NCBI GenBank assembly: GCA_050115555.1
Contig: JASFQI010000113.1
Span: forward strand, 1-13,589
Source: JASFQI01 sp050115555
GTDB taxonomy: Bacteria; Desulfobacterota; DSM-4660; Desulfatiglandales; HGW-15
Length of the DNA: 13,589 bases
Direction of reading: 5' to 3'
In this document: positions 6,271-13,255 of the stretch, piece after piece
Numbering within the stretch: position 1 is the first letter of the stretch
How the letters are laid out: every line of letters begins with the position of its first letter
Notes under the pieces: model-generated
Told to the model about the DNA's origin: nothing
Database searches by the model: none
What the model saw: the letters and a program-made list of their open reading frames with translations, nothing else
Made by a program: the position numbers and the translations under genes

Positions 6271-6645
6271 ATGATGAAGAGAGCACTCGTGTTGGGCCTC
6301 TCTGTTTTTTGCTTAACGGTTTTTATCAATGGGACAGTGTCTGCAAAATCGAATGATAAAGAGATGAAAAAAGTGGATATTAGTAATAAAATACTGAAAT
6401 ATGCCGATTCAAGCTCTAGAGGAGATTCGAATGATGACAATGAAATGACTGGATACACCGGAGGCCATCGTTCTCGCAGAACAACGGTGCCGAATAGTGA
6501 AAGAGGAGATGGCGAGGGCCTGACAGGCTATACCGGAGGGGCCAGTTCTCAAGAGCGTAAAGGTTCCATAAGAGAAAGAGGTGAAGAAGAGCATGGGGAA
6601 ACAGGGTATACAGGAGGCCGAAGCGACGGAACGGAAGAAAATTGA
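6271..6645 (+). CDS. Small exported protein with three TGYTGG repeats
   Basis: 124-residue protein I do not recognise. It begins with a clear Sec signal peptide (MMKRA, hydrophobic LVLGLSVFCLTVFI, then GTVSA with likely cleavage after A25), so it should be periplasmic or secreted; no lipobox is seen. The mature part is hydrophilic, rich in Arg, Glu, Asp, Ser and Gly, and has no cysteine. TGYTGG occurs at residues 60-65, 85-90 and 111-116, each preceded by an acidic/basic stretch with an RGD or RGE (R50-G-D, R78-G-D, R103-G-E), giving a period of 25-26 residues. Start: ATG ATG after AAAGGAGAG. Base composition is clearly richer in A+T than the flanking genes, which suggests horizontal acquisition. 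It could be a surface or structural repeat protein or a peptide precursor; nothing settles which. Confidence 0.82.
   Translation: MMKRALVLGLSVFCLTVFINGTVSAKSNDKEMKKVDISNKILKYADSSSRGDSNDDNEMTGYTGGHRSRRTTVPNSERGDGEGLTGYTGGASSQERKGSIRERGEEEHGETGYTGGRSDGTEEN
6448..6618 (+). repeat. Triplicate TGYTGG-coding repeat inside the exported protein gene
   Basis: The 18-base repeats start at 6448, 6523 and 6601. They encode the same six residues but differ at the third base of five of the six codons (ACT/ACA, GGA/GGC/GGG, TAC/TAT, ACC/ACA, GGC/GGG). All differences are synonymous, so the peptide, not the DNA, appears to be what selection keeps. Confidence 0.85.
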
Positions 6646-6692
6646 ATGGAAAACACCGGAATTTTGGCAATCGCCTGAATACACCATATAAC

Positions 6693-6722
6693 AAGAGCTT
6701 TCAATGCACATGCTCAGCTCTT
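6693..6722. other. Inverted repeat between convergent genes
   Basis: AAGAGCT at 6693-6699 and AGCTCTT at 6716-6722 form a 7-bp stem; the 16-base loop contains a smaller GCA/TGC pair. It lies between the convergent exported-protein (+) and DVU0772-like (-) genes, where a terminator would be expected, but no T-run follows on either strand. The rest of 6646-6803 shows no gene. Confidence 0.35.
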
Positions 6723-6803
6723 AAACAGGCAAAGCATGCGCAAGGAAAGCTCTTTTTGCGTATTACGGACAAAGGGCTCCTGGTTCGACCCCAAGACCGG
6801 AAA

Positions 6804-7160
6804 TCAATTCGCGCGGAGTTCGTCCCGGAGCCAGTGCCGGATATCGTCCGTGATCCCCCATACCCCCTTGTGGTTCTGGATCGATTCCAGAAAACGCTTT
6901 TTAACGGGCTCAGGCAGGTCGAACTGGGCCAGTTCGTCCGCCCCTTCCGTGCTCCTCCGAATGAACAAAACCTTGGGCGGATCATCCCAACTCGTCACAG
7001 CGAAGTAATGAGAAACATCGTCCCGTGACTTGATCATACGCCCGTGAGACCAATTGTTTCCCCACTCAAGGTAAAGCACAATCGCCTCTTCGGGGGTCAT
7101 GTCCCAGTCAATGGCATCGACCAGGTCCCGATCCTCTCGTATGTCCTGTATTTTCATCAT
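6804..7160 (-). CDS. DVU0772-like conserved hypothetical protein
   Basis: 118-residue soluble protein resembling a conserved family of sulfate-reducing bacteria (Desulfovibrio DVU0772) of unknown function. Typical segments are DAIDWDMTPEEAIVLYLEWG, NNW, KSRDDVSHYFAV, WDDPPKVLFIRRS and a C-terminal GITDDIRHWLRDELR. It has many acidic and aromatic residues, and no cysteine, signal peptide or membrane segment. The gene starts with two adjacent ATG codons; a strong AGGAGGTG at 7165-7172 lies four bases before the first and seven before the second, so the second (7157) may be the real start. A perfect TATAAT lies about 80 bases upstream. It is flanked by the AT-rich exported-protein gene, with which it converges. 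Confidence 0.82.
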   Translation of the reverse strand: MMKIQDIREDRDLVDAIDWDMTPEEAIVLYLEWGNNWSHGRMIKSRDDVSHYFAVTSWDDPPKVLFIRRSTEGADELAQFDLPEPVKKRFLESIQNHKGVWGITDDIRHWLRDELRAN

Positions 7161-7241
7161 CTTTCACCTCCTGTTCTTCAACTCCACTTCGTTCCAGAAG
7201 GCTATCGGCTGCTCCATCCATCAAATGGGTTCCTCTACCCT

Positions 7242-7247
7242 ATTATA
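7242..7247 (-). promoter_or_regulatory. Candidate -10 box for the DVU0772-like gene
   Basis: On the - strand the sequence reads ATGTATAATAGGG, a perfect TATAAT about 80 bases before the start codon. No convincing TTGACA is found 16-18 bases upstream, so this is a partial promoter match only. The remainder of 7173-7417 shows no gene. Confidence 0.35.
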
Positions 7248-7417
7248 CATGAAGAGCCGAATCCCGGGTTTTGGTTTCCTGAGAAGGTTCGGTTTTTTTC
7301 GGGAGCGGAAGAGAAACGAGGGGGCATGCCGGATGTGCTTCACAAAAGGAGTGGATCGCAGGCCGTGTGGAGGGGTGCCGACGGCGGGGATGTTTCTTAT
7401 TTCAATCGGAACGGGTG

Positions 7418-8569
7418 TCAGGCCCTGCGTAATATGTCGACGATGTCCCTTTCGCTCAATTCAACCGGGTTTCCCTTCATGCTGCTGGCTTTCAGTGCGT
7501 TGGCGGCAATTTCGGGCAGGTCCGGTTCCTGGAGGCCGAAACGGTTCAGGGGAGGGATGTCCAGCCGGCGGACCAGCCGATCCAGCCATGTCAATCCTTC
7601 TTCAAGAGCGGCATGGGGCTCTCCGGTCAGGATTCGGGCGATCTCCTCGAAACGCGGCAGGGCCGGGTGTGAAGGGGACTCGGATTGCACTCGGCGCACA
7701 TTGGCCGCAAAAACAGGCGGCAGCAGGCGGCCGCACGCCACCCCGTGAGGGATGTCTATCCAGCCCCCCAGGGGGCCTGCAATTCCGTGGACCGCACCCA
7801 GGCCGCCATTGGCCAGCGCCAGGCCGCTGAGAAGGCTCGCCAGCGACATGTCCGACCGGGCGCCGAGGTCGCTTCCCTCCTCACAGGCGCGAAGCAGGGA
7901 ACGTGCGCAGCAGGCCAAGCCCTCCCGGCACAGAGCGTCCGTGATCGGGTTGGCCTTGCGGGACACATAGGTCTCGATCAGCTGGGTCAGGGCATCCATT
8001 CCTGTGGCGGCCGTGACCTCCGGGGGAAGGGTGAGGGTGAGCTCGGGGTCCACGATCGCCAGTCGCGGCAGCATGCGGGGACTGCGCATGCTCACCTTGA
8101 CCCGGTGGGCCGGTGAGGCGATCACGGCATTGCGGGTCACCTCGGCACCGGTGCCGGCCGTGGTGGGAACGGCGATGCAGGGCGCAGGATCGTTTTGAAG
8201 AGGAAGCCCCTTGCCCACGATTTCCAGGTAGTCCGCTAGAGGGCCGGGGTTTGTCAGAAGGGCGGCAACGGCCTTGCCAGTGTCCAGGGCACTGCCTCCG
8301 CCCATCCCGATGACCAGTTCGCAGGATTCCTTTCGACTCTGCTCGAGAGCGGCCTCGACCCCATCGACCGTCGGCTCCTCCTGAACGCTAACCAGGTGAA
8401 GAAAAAACCCCTCTCTTTCGAGCTGTTCCAGGCAGGTTGCATAGCGGTGCGGGTTTTTCCCGGTGATCACCAGGGCCTTCCGCCCCAGACAGGCCATGCG
8501 AGGCACTGCGCTTCGAAACGCGCCCGGGCCAAAGACAATCTCATCAGAAGTAGCAAATTCAAACCGCAT
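7418..8569 (-). CDS. Iron-containing (group III) alcohol dehydrogenase family protein, variant metal site
   Basis: 383-residue cytoplasmic NAD(P)-linked dehydrogenase of the Fe-ADH family. Start segment FATSDEIVFGPGAF; nucleotide-binding GMGGGSALDTGKA at 88-100; PTTAGTGAEVTRNAVI at 135-150. Family metal ligands are Asp, His, His, His. Here D192 is kept (GMDALTQLIE) but the next ligand is Gln196 in place of the usual His of DALTH; H261 (AVHG) and H275 (IPHG) are kept, while the usually conserved His four residues after H261 is Gly265 (HGIAGPLGG). I recall this Q/G variant as a recurrent subgroup of the family, so it is likely functional with altered metal or substrate use, not decayed. Substrate unknown. 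ATG 8569 has only a weak AAAAAGG upstream. The 253 bases to the Nudix start hold no recognised gene. Confidence 0.9.
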   Translation of the reverse strand: MRFEFATSDEIVFGPGAFRSAVPRMACLGRKALVITGKNPHRYATCLEQLEREGFFLHLVSVQEEPTVDGVEAALEQSRKESCELVIGMGGGSALDTGKAVAALLTNPGPLADYLEIVGKGLPLQNDPAPCIAVPTTAGTGAEVTRNAVIASPAHRVKVSMRSPRMLPRLAIVDPELTLTLPPEVTAATGMDALTQLIETYVSRKANPITDALCREGLACCARSLLRACEEGSDLGARSDMSLASLLSGLALANGGLGAVHGIAGPLGGWIDIPHGVACGRLLPPVFAANVRRVQSESPSHPALPRFEEIARILTGEPHAALEEGLTWLDRLVRRLDIPPLNRFGLQEPDLPEIAANALKASSMKGNPVELSERDIVDILRRA

Positions 8570-8822
8570 GAGGCCTTTTTCTCAAATTCCGTCGGCCGAT
8601 TCAACTCCTTCGTGGCTTTTGCTTAAGGCCTTTTCGCGTCGTGCTTCCATTCGTTGGGCTGCACGACTACCGAATGACGGTGCGTGAGGACGCCTGGGGA
8701 AAAGAAGAGGCCGCCTCTACTCCTGGAATATGCAGGCCGGGGTATACAATCGCATCGGGCCCTGCTACGTTCTGAGGCCGGGGACAGGGCCCTTTTCGAG
8801 GACACGTGGCAGGAGGAACGAC

Positions 8823-9296
8823 ATGACGAGCTACACAGAGGGCATGAGAGAAGTGATTGGACCCCGGCGCCTGTTCGTGCCGGGAGTGCGCGCTGTGATC
8901 GTGAACGACAGAGAAGAGCTTTTGCTCCAGCGAAGAACCGATACCGCCTTGTGGGGCCTGCCCGGAGGGGCTGTGGAGCTCGATGAGACCGCCCTCGAAG
9001 CCCTGAGGAGGGAGGTGGCGGAGGAGACCGCCCTAGTCGTGATCGAGGCGGAGCCCATGGCCTTATACTCCGGCCCGAAACACCGGTTTGACTACCCGAA
9101 CGGAGACCAGGTGCAGTGCTTCGCCCTGGCATTCCTGGTCAGGAAGTGGGAGGGGCACCCGCAGGCCGACGGCCGGGAGGGCTCCGAGGTGCAGTTTTTC
9201 CCCCTTTCACGGCTTCCGGAGGACCTGGTGCCCCTTCATTTTTCAACGATTGAGGACTATCTCCGGTACGAGGGGAGCTTCCTTCTGTCCGGTTGA
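8823..9296 (+). CDS. Nudix hydrolase
   Basis: 157-residue soluble hydrolase of nucleoside-diphosphate-linked compounds. The Nudix box lies at residues 49-71: G49-A-V-E-L-D-E55, seven residues, then R63-E-V-A-E67-E68-T-A70. It fits GX5EX7REUXEEXGU except that the late Gly is Ala70; the catalytic Glu residues are all present. The preceding GVRAVIVNDREELLLQRR and LWGLPGG are typical of the family (MutT/COG1051-like). The end, LPEDLVPLHFSTIEDYL, suggests the sugar-nucleotide or ADP-ribose-type subgroup, but the substrate is not decidable. The start at ATG 8823 is fixed by AGGAGG at 8811-8816, six bases upstream; the frame is open further upstream without a ribosome site. GGTATACAAT at 8741-8750 could be a -10 region, with only a weak -35. 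Confidence 0.93.
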   Translation: MTSYTEGMREVIGPRRLFVPGVRAVIVNDREELLLQRRTDTALWGLPGGAVELDETALEALRREVAEETALVVIEAEPMALYSGPKHRFDYPNGDQVQCFALAFLVRKWEGHPQADGREGSEVQFFPLSRLPEDLVPLHFSTIEDYLRYEGSFLLSG

Positions 9297-9512
9297 GGAG
9301 GCTCCGGGCACGCGTTTGACCTGGAAACGCGCTGTCCCTGGGCCGCTGAAAAAAGGTTGCGAATCCCGATATGGATGCCAGGCGCGTTCATCGGGGATCT
9401 CACATGGGGATGCTTGCCCGGATTTCGCCAATCCGGTGGGTATGCGAGGCTGTCTTTGATTTTCACAGCCTTTTCGCTTCCAATTCGAGCGAAAAAGAGG
9501 CGAAGAAAAAGG

Positions 9513-9541
9513 CCCGAGGAAGTTTTTCCTGGGTCATTTTT
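9513..9541. terminator. Bidirectional intrinsic terminator between convergent genes
   Basis: CCC-(G)-AGGAA pairs with TTCCT-GGG around the loop GTTT (9513-9533). A T5 run follows on the + strand (9537-9541), and on the - strand the hairpin is followed by CCTTTTTC. It lies between the Nudix gene (+) and the SRPBCC gene (-), touching the stop codon of the latter, so it can serve both. A second 8-bp inverted repeat, TTTTCGCT/AGCGAAAA (9471-9495), lies just to its left. Confidence 0.65.
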
Positions 9542-10005
9542 CAGCCTTCCGAACCGGGGAACAGGTTTAAAAGCACCTGTCTACGGTAGTTGAAGATTTC
9601 CACGAGTCGGGGGCGAATCCATCGTGTATGGAAAACGCGCCCCAAGAATCCGCCCTTGAGCCGATAGTGAACGATATCTTCCACCCGAGTCCCGTGCCCA
9701 GCAGGTGAAAACCGATGCTGGTGGTGCCAGAACCGATAGGGACCGAACCGCTGCTCGTCCACGAAAAATGCGGGCTCCTGCATATGGGTGATCTCCGTGG
9801 TCCAGGAAACCGGGATCCCCAGGAGAGGTCTCAAGCGGAAGCGAAGGATCATGCCCGCGTACATCTCCGTATTTGCGTCCGAGAGCACGGTGAAGTCGAG
9901 CCAGGGCGGAGTGATGCGAGGCAGGTTGCCGGGAGTGGAAAAGAAACGCCAGGCTTCGTCCTGCGGGATCGGCAGGGTTTGCTCCTGAGCCATCCGATAA
10001 AGCAC
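9541..10005 (-). CDS. SRPBCC (START/Bet v1-like) ligand-binding protein
   Basis: About 154-residue soluble protein of the SRPBCC fold, which forms a deep hydrophobic pocket. The recognisable family opening is an amphipathic strand ending in LPIPQDEAWRFFSTPGNLPR followed by ITPPWLDF. Later come GMILRFRLRPLLGIPVSW, the pair FGPYRFWHHQHRF, GTRVEDIVHYRL and a C-terminal helix IFNYRRQVLLNLF. Such stand-alone proteins are often annotated as cyclase/dehydrase or cell-division-inhibitor SulA-like, with no proven function. Start choice: GTG 10005 gives the usual length before the QxxLPIP strand; ATG 9993 is four codons shorter; an upstream TTG at 10041 adds residues unlike the family. None has a strong ribosome site. 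Confidence 0.85.
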   Translation of the reverse strand: MLYRMAQEQTLPIPQDEAWRFFSTPGNLPRITPPWLDFTVLSDANTEMYAGMILRFRLRPLLGIPVSWTTEITHMQEPAFFVDEQRFGPYRFWHHQHRFSPAGHGTRVEDIVHYRLKGGFLGRVFHTRWIRPRLVEIFNYRRQVLLNLFPGSEG

Positions 10006-10158
10006 GCGATTTTCCGATGAGAGGGATTTCAATGCGTTCAATTCAAACCATTTTACCGGGTTTGCGCGCCGGGGAAAAGAGAAGAACGGCGAGAAGAACG
10101 GCGAGGGGATGATTTCATTGCCGGGGTTCCGCGGTTCAAGGAGGTATCTCGAAGGGGA

Positions 10159-11211
10159 TTACGAGGAGGCGAAGACGTGGACATCCGCTGCCTTGAATGT
10201 CGCATGCACGGTTTTTCCCAAAGCCAGTTCCATGTCCTCGAAGGATCGACGCGTCACCGTGGCGGTGAGGGGGATGCCGATGTCCATGGTGACCTGAAGA
10301 GTCGGCCCGCTGTCCACGATGCGCTGTACTGGACCTGCAAAGGCGTTTCTTGCGCTCGAAGTGAACGGGGCGAGGGACAAAAGAATGTGTTCGGGTCGTA
10401 CGGAGACATGCACGTCCCCTTCCAGGTGAACCACGGAGACCAGGTCGGTCTCTTCCACGCGGACCCTGGAGATCCCGTTCTCCGCGAAGGCCTTTCCTTT
10501 GAACAGGTTGCCCATTCCGAGGAACTCCGCTGCGAACTCCGAGTTCGGCCGGCAGAAGACCTCGGTCGGTTCCCCCACCTGGACCACCTGGCCCTTGTTC
10601 ATGATGGCCAGGCGATGGCCGAGCAGGAAGGCCTCGTCCAGGCCGTGGGTCACGTGCACAACGGTGGTTTTTGTCAGAGCGTGGATGTGGAGCAATTCGT
10701 CCCGGAGTCTTTCCTTGGTCTTGGCATCCAGCGCGCTCAGTGGTTCGTCAAGGAGCAGCACGTCCGGCTCTACGATCAGGGCCCTGGCGATGGCGACCCG
10801 CTGCTGCTCGCCCCCGCTCAGGGTCCCCGGGTACCGGTGCAGGAGGGACCGTACACCCAGGAGCTCGGCCAGTTCCTCCACGGTTCGCGGGGCTTTTCTT
10901 TGATGGGCCTTCTTCCACCGCAACCCGAAGGCGATGTTCTCCGCCACGGTCAAGTGGGGGAAGAGCATGTAGTCCTGATAGACCATGCCCACACCGCGCT
11001 CCCTGGGCGGCAATCCGGTGACGTCGTGCCCGTTGAGATGGATTCGCCCGCGGTCGGGCTGATAAATCCCCGCAATGGTCTCAAGCAGAATGGTCTTGCC
11101 GGAGCCGGTGGGTCCCAGGACCATGAAGTACTCGCCTTTCTCGATCTTCAAGGTCACATCTTGAAGGACGAATTCGCCGAGGTCCTTGGAGAGGTTGGAA
11201 ACACGGATCAC
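10159..11211 (-). CDS. modC: Molybdate/tungstate ABC transporter ATP-binding protein (ModC/WtpC-like)
   Basis: 350-residue peripheral ATPase that powers oxyanion import with the permease encoded next to it. Walker A GPTGSGKT at 33-40, Q-loop Q79 (VYQDYMLFPHLTV), signature LSGGEQQ at 131-137, Walker B VLLLDEP at 151-157 with SALD D-loop, switch His189 in VTHG. From about residue 230 there is a TOBE/Mop-like C-terminal domain (SVRPEHILLS ... FAGPVQRIVDSGP ... KAADVHVF), which in this family can bind oxyanion and down-regulate transport. The sequence is closer in feel to WtpC than to the enteric ModC. It is the last gene of the operon, with 14 bases to the permease stop. The 153 bases downstream to the SRPBCC start show no gene. 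Confidence 0.93.
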   Translation of the reverse strand: MIRVSNLSKDLGEFVLQDVTLKIEKGEYFMVLGPTGSGKTILLETIAGIYQPDRGRIHLNGHDVTGLPPRERGVGMVYQDYMLFPHLTVAENIAFGLRWKKAHQRKAPRTVEELAELLGVRSLLHRYPGTLSGGEQQRVAIARALIVEPDVLLLDEPLSALDAKTKERLRDELLHIHALTKTTVVHVTHGLDEAFLLGHRLAIMNKGQVVQVGEPTEVFCRPNSEFAAEFLGMGNLFKGKAFAENGISRVRVEETDLVSVVHLEGDVHVSVRPEHILLSLAPFTSSARNAFAGPVQRIVDSGPTLQVTMDIGIPLTATVTRRSFEDMELALGKTVHATFKAADVHVFASS

Positions 11212-11225
11212 GTTGCCGGCCCCTT

Positions 11226-12026
11226 TCAGAAGAGACGCGCGACCCCGCTGTACTTCTCAAACAGGAACAGGGAAGCCAGTGAGATCGCGATCAGGATGGT
11301 GGCTGCGGCGATGGCCATGGGCAGGTCTCCGCAGGACATGTTCAGGTAGAGGGAGATGGGAAGGGTCTCGGTCTTCATCCGCGTGGCTCCGGCCACCATC
11401 AGGGCGGCGCCGAACTCCCCGATACCCTTGCACCAGGTAATGATGGCCCCTGCCACGAGACCGTTCCGCGCCATGGGCAGGGTGACCCGCCAGAAGGCCT
11501 GCCCGTCCGTGGCCCCCAGCGTTTGGGCCACGTACTCGTAACGGGGGTTGATGCCCTCGAAGGTGGCCCGGAGGATGCGAAACATGAAAGGGACGTTCAC
11601 GAGGAACTGGGCCAGAATGATCCCTTGGGGGGTGAACACAAAACGCAGACCGACCTCGGAGAGCCCTTTGCCGAGGGAGGTGGTCCCGAAGAAGATAAGC
11701 AGGCTCACGCCGGCCACCAGGGGCGGCAGGGCCAGAGGGGCGTCGATGATCGTGTTGAGGAGGCTGCTGCCCGGAAAGCGGTAGCGGGCCAGGGCATACG
11801 CCGCCGGAACCGATACCAGAATGCAAAGGACGGTCGAGATCACCGAGGTCACCAGGCTCATGCGAATGGCGAACAGGATCTCTCCGGAACCGAGGCTCTC
11901 GAGGAGCGCGGCCGGTGTGGTGTGGGTTACCACGCAGAGCAGCAGGGCCACGATAAAGGACGAGAGAAAGAGCCCGAAACCGATGGTCACGACCTTCAGG
12001 ACGGACTTGCGCGGTCTGGAGGACAT
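11226..12026 (-). CDS. modB: Molybdate/tungstate ABC transporter permease (ModB/WtpB-like)
   Basis: 266-residue inner-membrane permease of the binding-protein-dependent transport family. About six hydrophobic segments are visible, including GFGLFLSSFIVALLLCVV, FAIRMSLVTSVISTVLCI, PLALPPLVAGVSLLIFFG and AIAAATILIAISLASLFLF. The cytoplasmic EAA loop that docks on the ATPase reads EYVAQTLGATDGQAFWRVTL. The start at ATG 12026 follows AGAAGGA on the - strand. It lies 12 bases after the binding-protein stop and 14 bases before the ATPase start, so the three genes form one operon. Confidence 0.93.
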   Translation of the reverse strand: MSSRPRKSVLKVVTIGFGLFLSSFIVALLLCVVTHTTPAALLESLGSGEILFAIRMSLVTSVISTVLCILVSVPAAYALARYRFPGSSLLNTIIDAPLALPPLVAGVSLLIFFGTTSLGKGLSEVGLRFVFTPQGIILAQFLVNVPFMFRILRATFEGINPRYEYVAQTLGATDGQAFWRVTLPMARNGLVAGAIITWCKGIGEFGAALMVAGATRMKTETLPISLYLNMSCGDLPMAIAAATILIAISLASLFLFEKYSGVARLF

Positions 12027-12038
12027 GGGCGGATCCTT

Positions 12039-12827
12039 CTACTCGTACGCCGGGTCTGGATAGGTCACAAACCCGTGCTTTTGAAAGATGGCCTTGCCCT
12101 CGTCCGATGCGCAGAAGTCTACGAACTTGCGGGCCGCATCCGGGTGCTCGGAGAAGGTGGTGACGCCGATGGGGATCACCTTGATGAGGTTCTTCTCCTT
12201 CGGGATCTCAACGACGTCGATTTTCTCCACGGATTTCACCGTGTCCCACCAGTTGATGGCCGCGTCGGCCTGTCCCATGGCAATGTAGATGATCAGCTCG
12301 TTCATGGTGGCCGTGGTGTCCACATCCTTTTTCCAGAACGCCTCTTTGATTCCGTTTTTCTCAAGGATCTTGTTGCCGATTTTTCCGATAGCCGCCACCT
12401 TGGGATCGCCGCACACGATTTTTACCTCGGGTCGAATCAGGTCCTCCAGACCCTTCACATTTGCCGGGTTCCCTTTGGGCACCGTAATGACCGGAACGTG
12501 GTAAGCGATGGGAGTCTTGTAGCCGACCAGTCCCTTTTCCGATGCGATTTCGATATACATGGTCGCACCGGGCATGTAGGCGTCCCCCTGCCGGGTAAGC
12601 TCCATCTGGCTGAGAAGGGCATTGGAACCCGCGTAGTTGTATTGGATTTTCGTGCCGAACCGCTTCTGATACACCGCGCCGATCTCATCCATGGGTTTGC
12701 GCATGCCTGCTCCACTGTACACCATGAGGGATGCAGGATCCTGTGCAGAACCGGATATCGGGGCAAGAAGGATCCATCCAGCGAGCGCCACGAGAAGTAC
12801 CAGTATCCTTTGAATCCTTTGTTTCAT
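12039..12827 (-). CDS. modA: Molybdate/tungstate ABC transporter substrate-binding protein (ModA-like)
   Basis: 262-residue periplasmic binding protein with a Sec signal peptide (KQR, hydrophobic ILVLLVALAGWILLA, cleavage near A28). The mature protein opens with LMVYSGAGMRKPMDEIGAVY and YNYAGSNALLSQMEL, typical of ModA-like proteins that bind tetrahedral oxyanions between two lobes. Later segments are VPVITVPKGNPANVKGLEDL, AAINWWDTVK and the C-terminal HPDAARKFVDFCASDEGKAI. The TupA signature TTS is absent, which favours the ModA/WtpA type. Molybdate versus tungstate cannot be told; anaerobes of this type need both for formate dehydrogenases and aldehyde oxidoreductases. A purine-rich AAAGGGAG lies upstream of ATG 12827. 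It is the first gene of the operon. Confidence 0.93.
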   Translation of the reverse strand: MKQRIQRILVLLVALAGWILLAPISGSAQDPASLMVYSGAGMRKPMDEIGAVYQKRFGTKIQYNYAGSNALLSQMELTRQGDAYMPGATMYIEIASEKGLVGYKTPIAYHVPVITVPKGNPANVKGLEDLIRPEVKIVCGDPKVAAIGKIGNKILEKNGIKEAFWKKDVDTTATMNELIIYIAMGQADAAINWWDTVKSVEKIDVVEIPKEKNLIKVIPIGVTTFSEHPDAARKFVDFCASDEGKAIFQKHGFVTYPDPAYE

Positions 12828-12862
12828 TTGGTTTCACTCCCTTTTGCTCGATGTCGTGTGCC

Positions 12863-12877
12863 GCAAAGGCATTTCCA
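12863..12877 (-). promoter_or_regulatory. Sigma-54-like -24/-12 element before modA
   Basis: On the - strand the sequence TGGAAATGCCTTTGC has GG and TTGC exactly at the spacing of the -24/-12 consensus TGGCAC-N5-TTGC, with two mismatches in the first block. The predicted start point would leave a leader of about 25 bases containing the AAAGGGAG ribosome site. Judged by eye only. Confidence 0.3.
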
Positions 12878-12940
12878 GTGGAATCCAAGCCGTTTTTTCT
12901 GCGACGCACCGCAACTCATTGAACAAAGTCAGAAAGTTGT

Positions 12941-13025
12941 CCCTCCCTCCCGTTTGGAGGAAAGGGGAAGGCTTCTATCATAAATGACACAACCGGACCC
13001 TAGTCCCCTGTGAAGCCGTTGTCAA
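12941..13025 (-). promoter_or_regulatory. Alternative distal promoter and leader hairpin of the mod operon
   Basis: On the - strand a perfect TTGACA (13020-13025) is followed after 17 bases by TAGGGT (12997-13002), a weak -10 box. A transcript from there would include a 10-bp hairpin with two G-U pairs and loop AAACG (12941-12965). The hairpin pairs better as - strand RNA than as + strand RNA, which suggests that it belongs to the mod leader. I could not match it to the Moco riboswitch. Confidence 0.35.
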
Positions 13026-13225
13026 CCCGTTAACGAATCACGCGCGAAAAACACAAAAATGATTCACTGTGGTTTCATGGACGTTTCACGGGTGCGGGTT
13101 CATCGTGGTTGTGACGGCTGGGATCCATGTCACCGAAGGAAGGGCCCGGTGCTTGATCGCACTTCCATGGCGTGGTAAAAATAGAGATAGCGATTTTTCC
13201 GGCCGTGACGCCGTGCACGTACAGG

Positions 13226-13255
13226 GCCCCGCCCGAAGGGCGGGGCTTCCTTTTT
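13226..13255 (+). terminator. Strong intrinsic terminator, + strand, no ORF in front
   Basis: GCCCCGCCC (13226-13234) pairs perfectly with GGGCGGGGC (13238-13246) around a GAA loop and is followed by TTCCTTTTT. This is a textbook intrinsic terminator for + strand RNA; on the - strand no T-run follows. No + strand gene ends here (the nearest + strand gene upstream ends at 9296), so it probably ends a short non-coding or leader RNA. Confidence 0.85.

Noticed and set aside
6776..6802. tRNA-like GGTTCGACCCC segment (T-arm resemblance), possible attachment site
   Set aside because: The T-stem has a mismatch and no acceptor, D or anticodon arms can be found upstream; no integrase gene is near.
10177..11349. 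+ strand open frame of 390 codons opposite modC
   Set aside because: The - strand ABC ATPase has every motif in place; the opposing frame shows none.
12941..12965. Moco riboswitch in the mod leader
   Set aside because: Only one simple hairpin is visible; the multi-stem conserved core I would expect is not recognisable.
11523..12983. Long + strand open frame of nearly 490 codons
   Set aside because: It lies antisense to modB, modA and the leader; its translation is low-complexity, charged and Gly/His-rich with no domain, as expected for the shadow of GC-rich genes.
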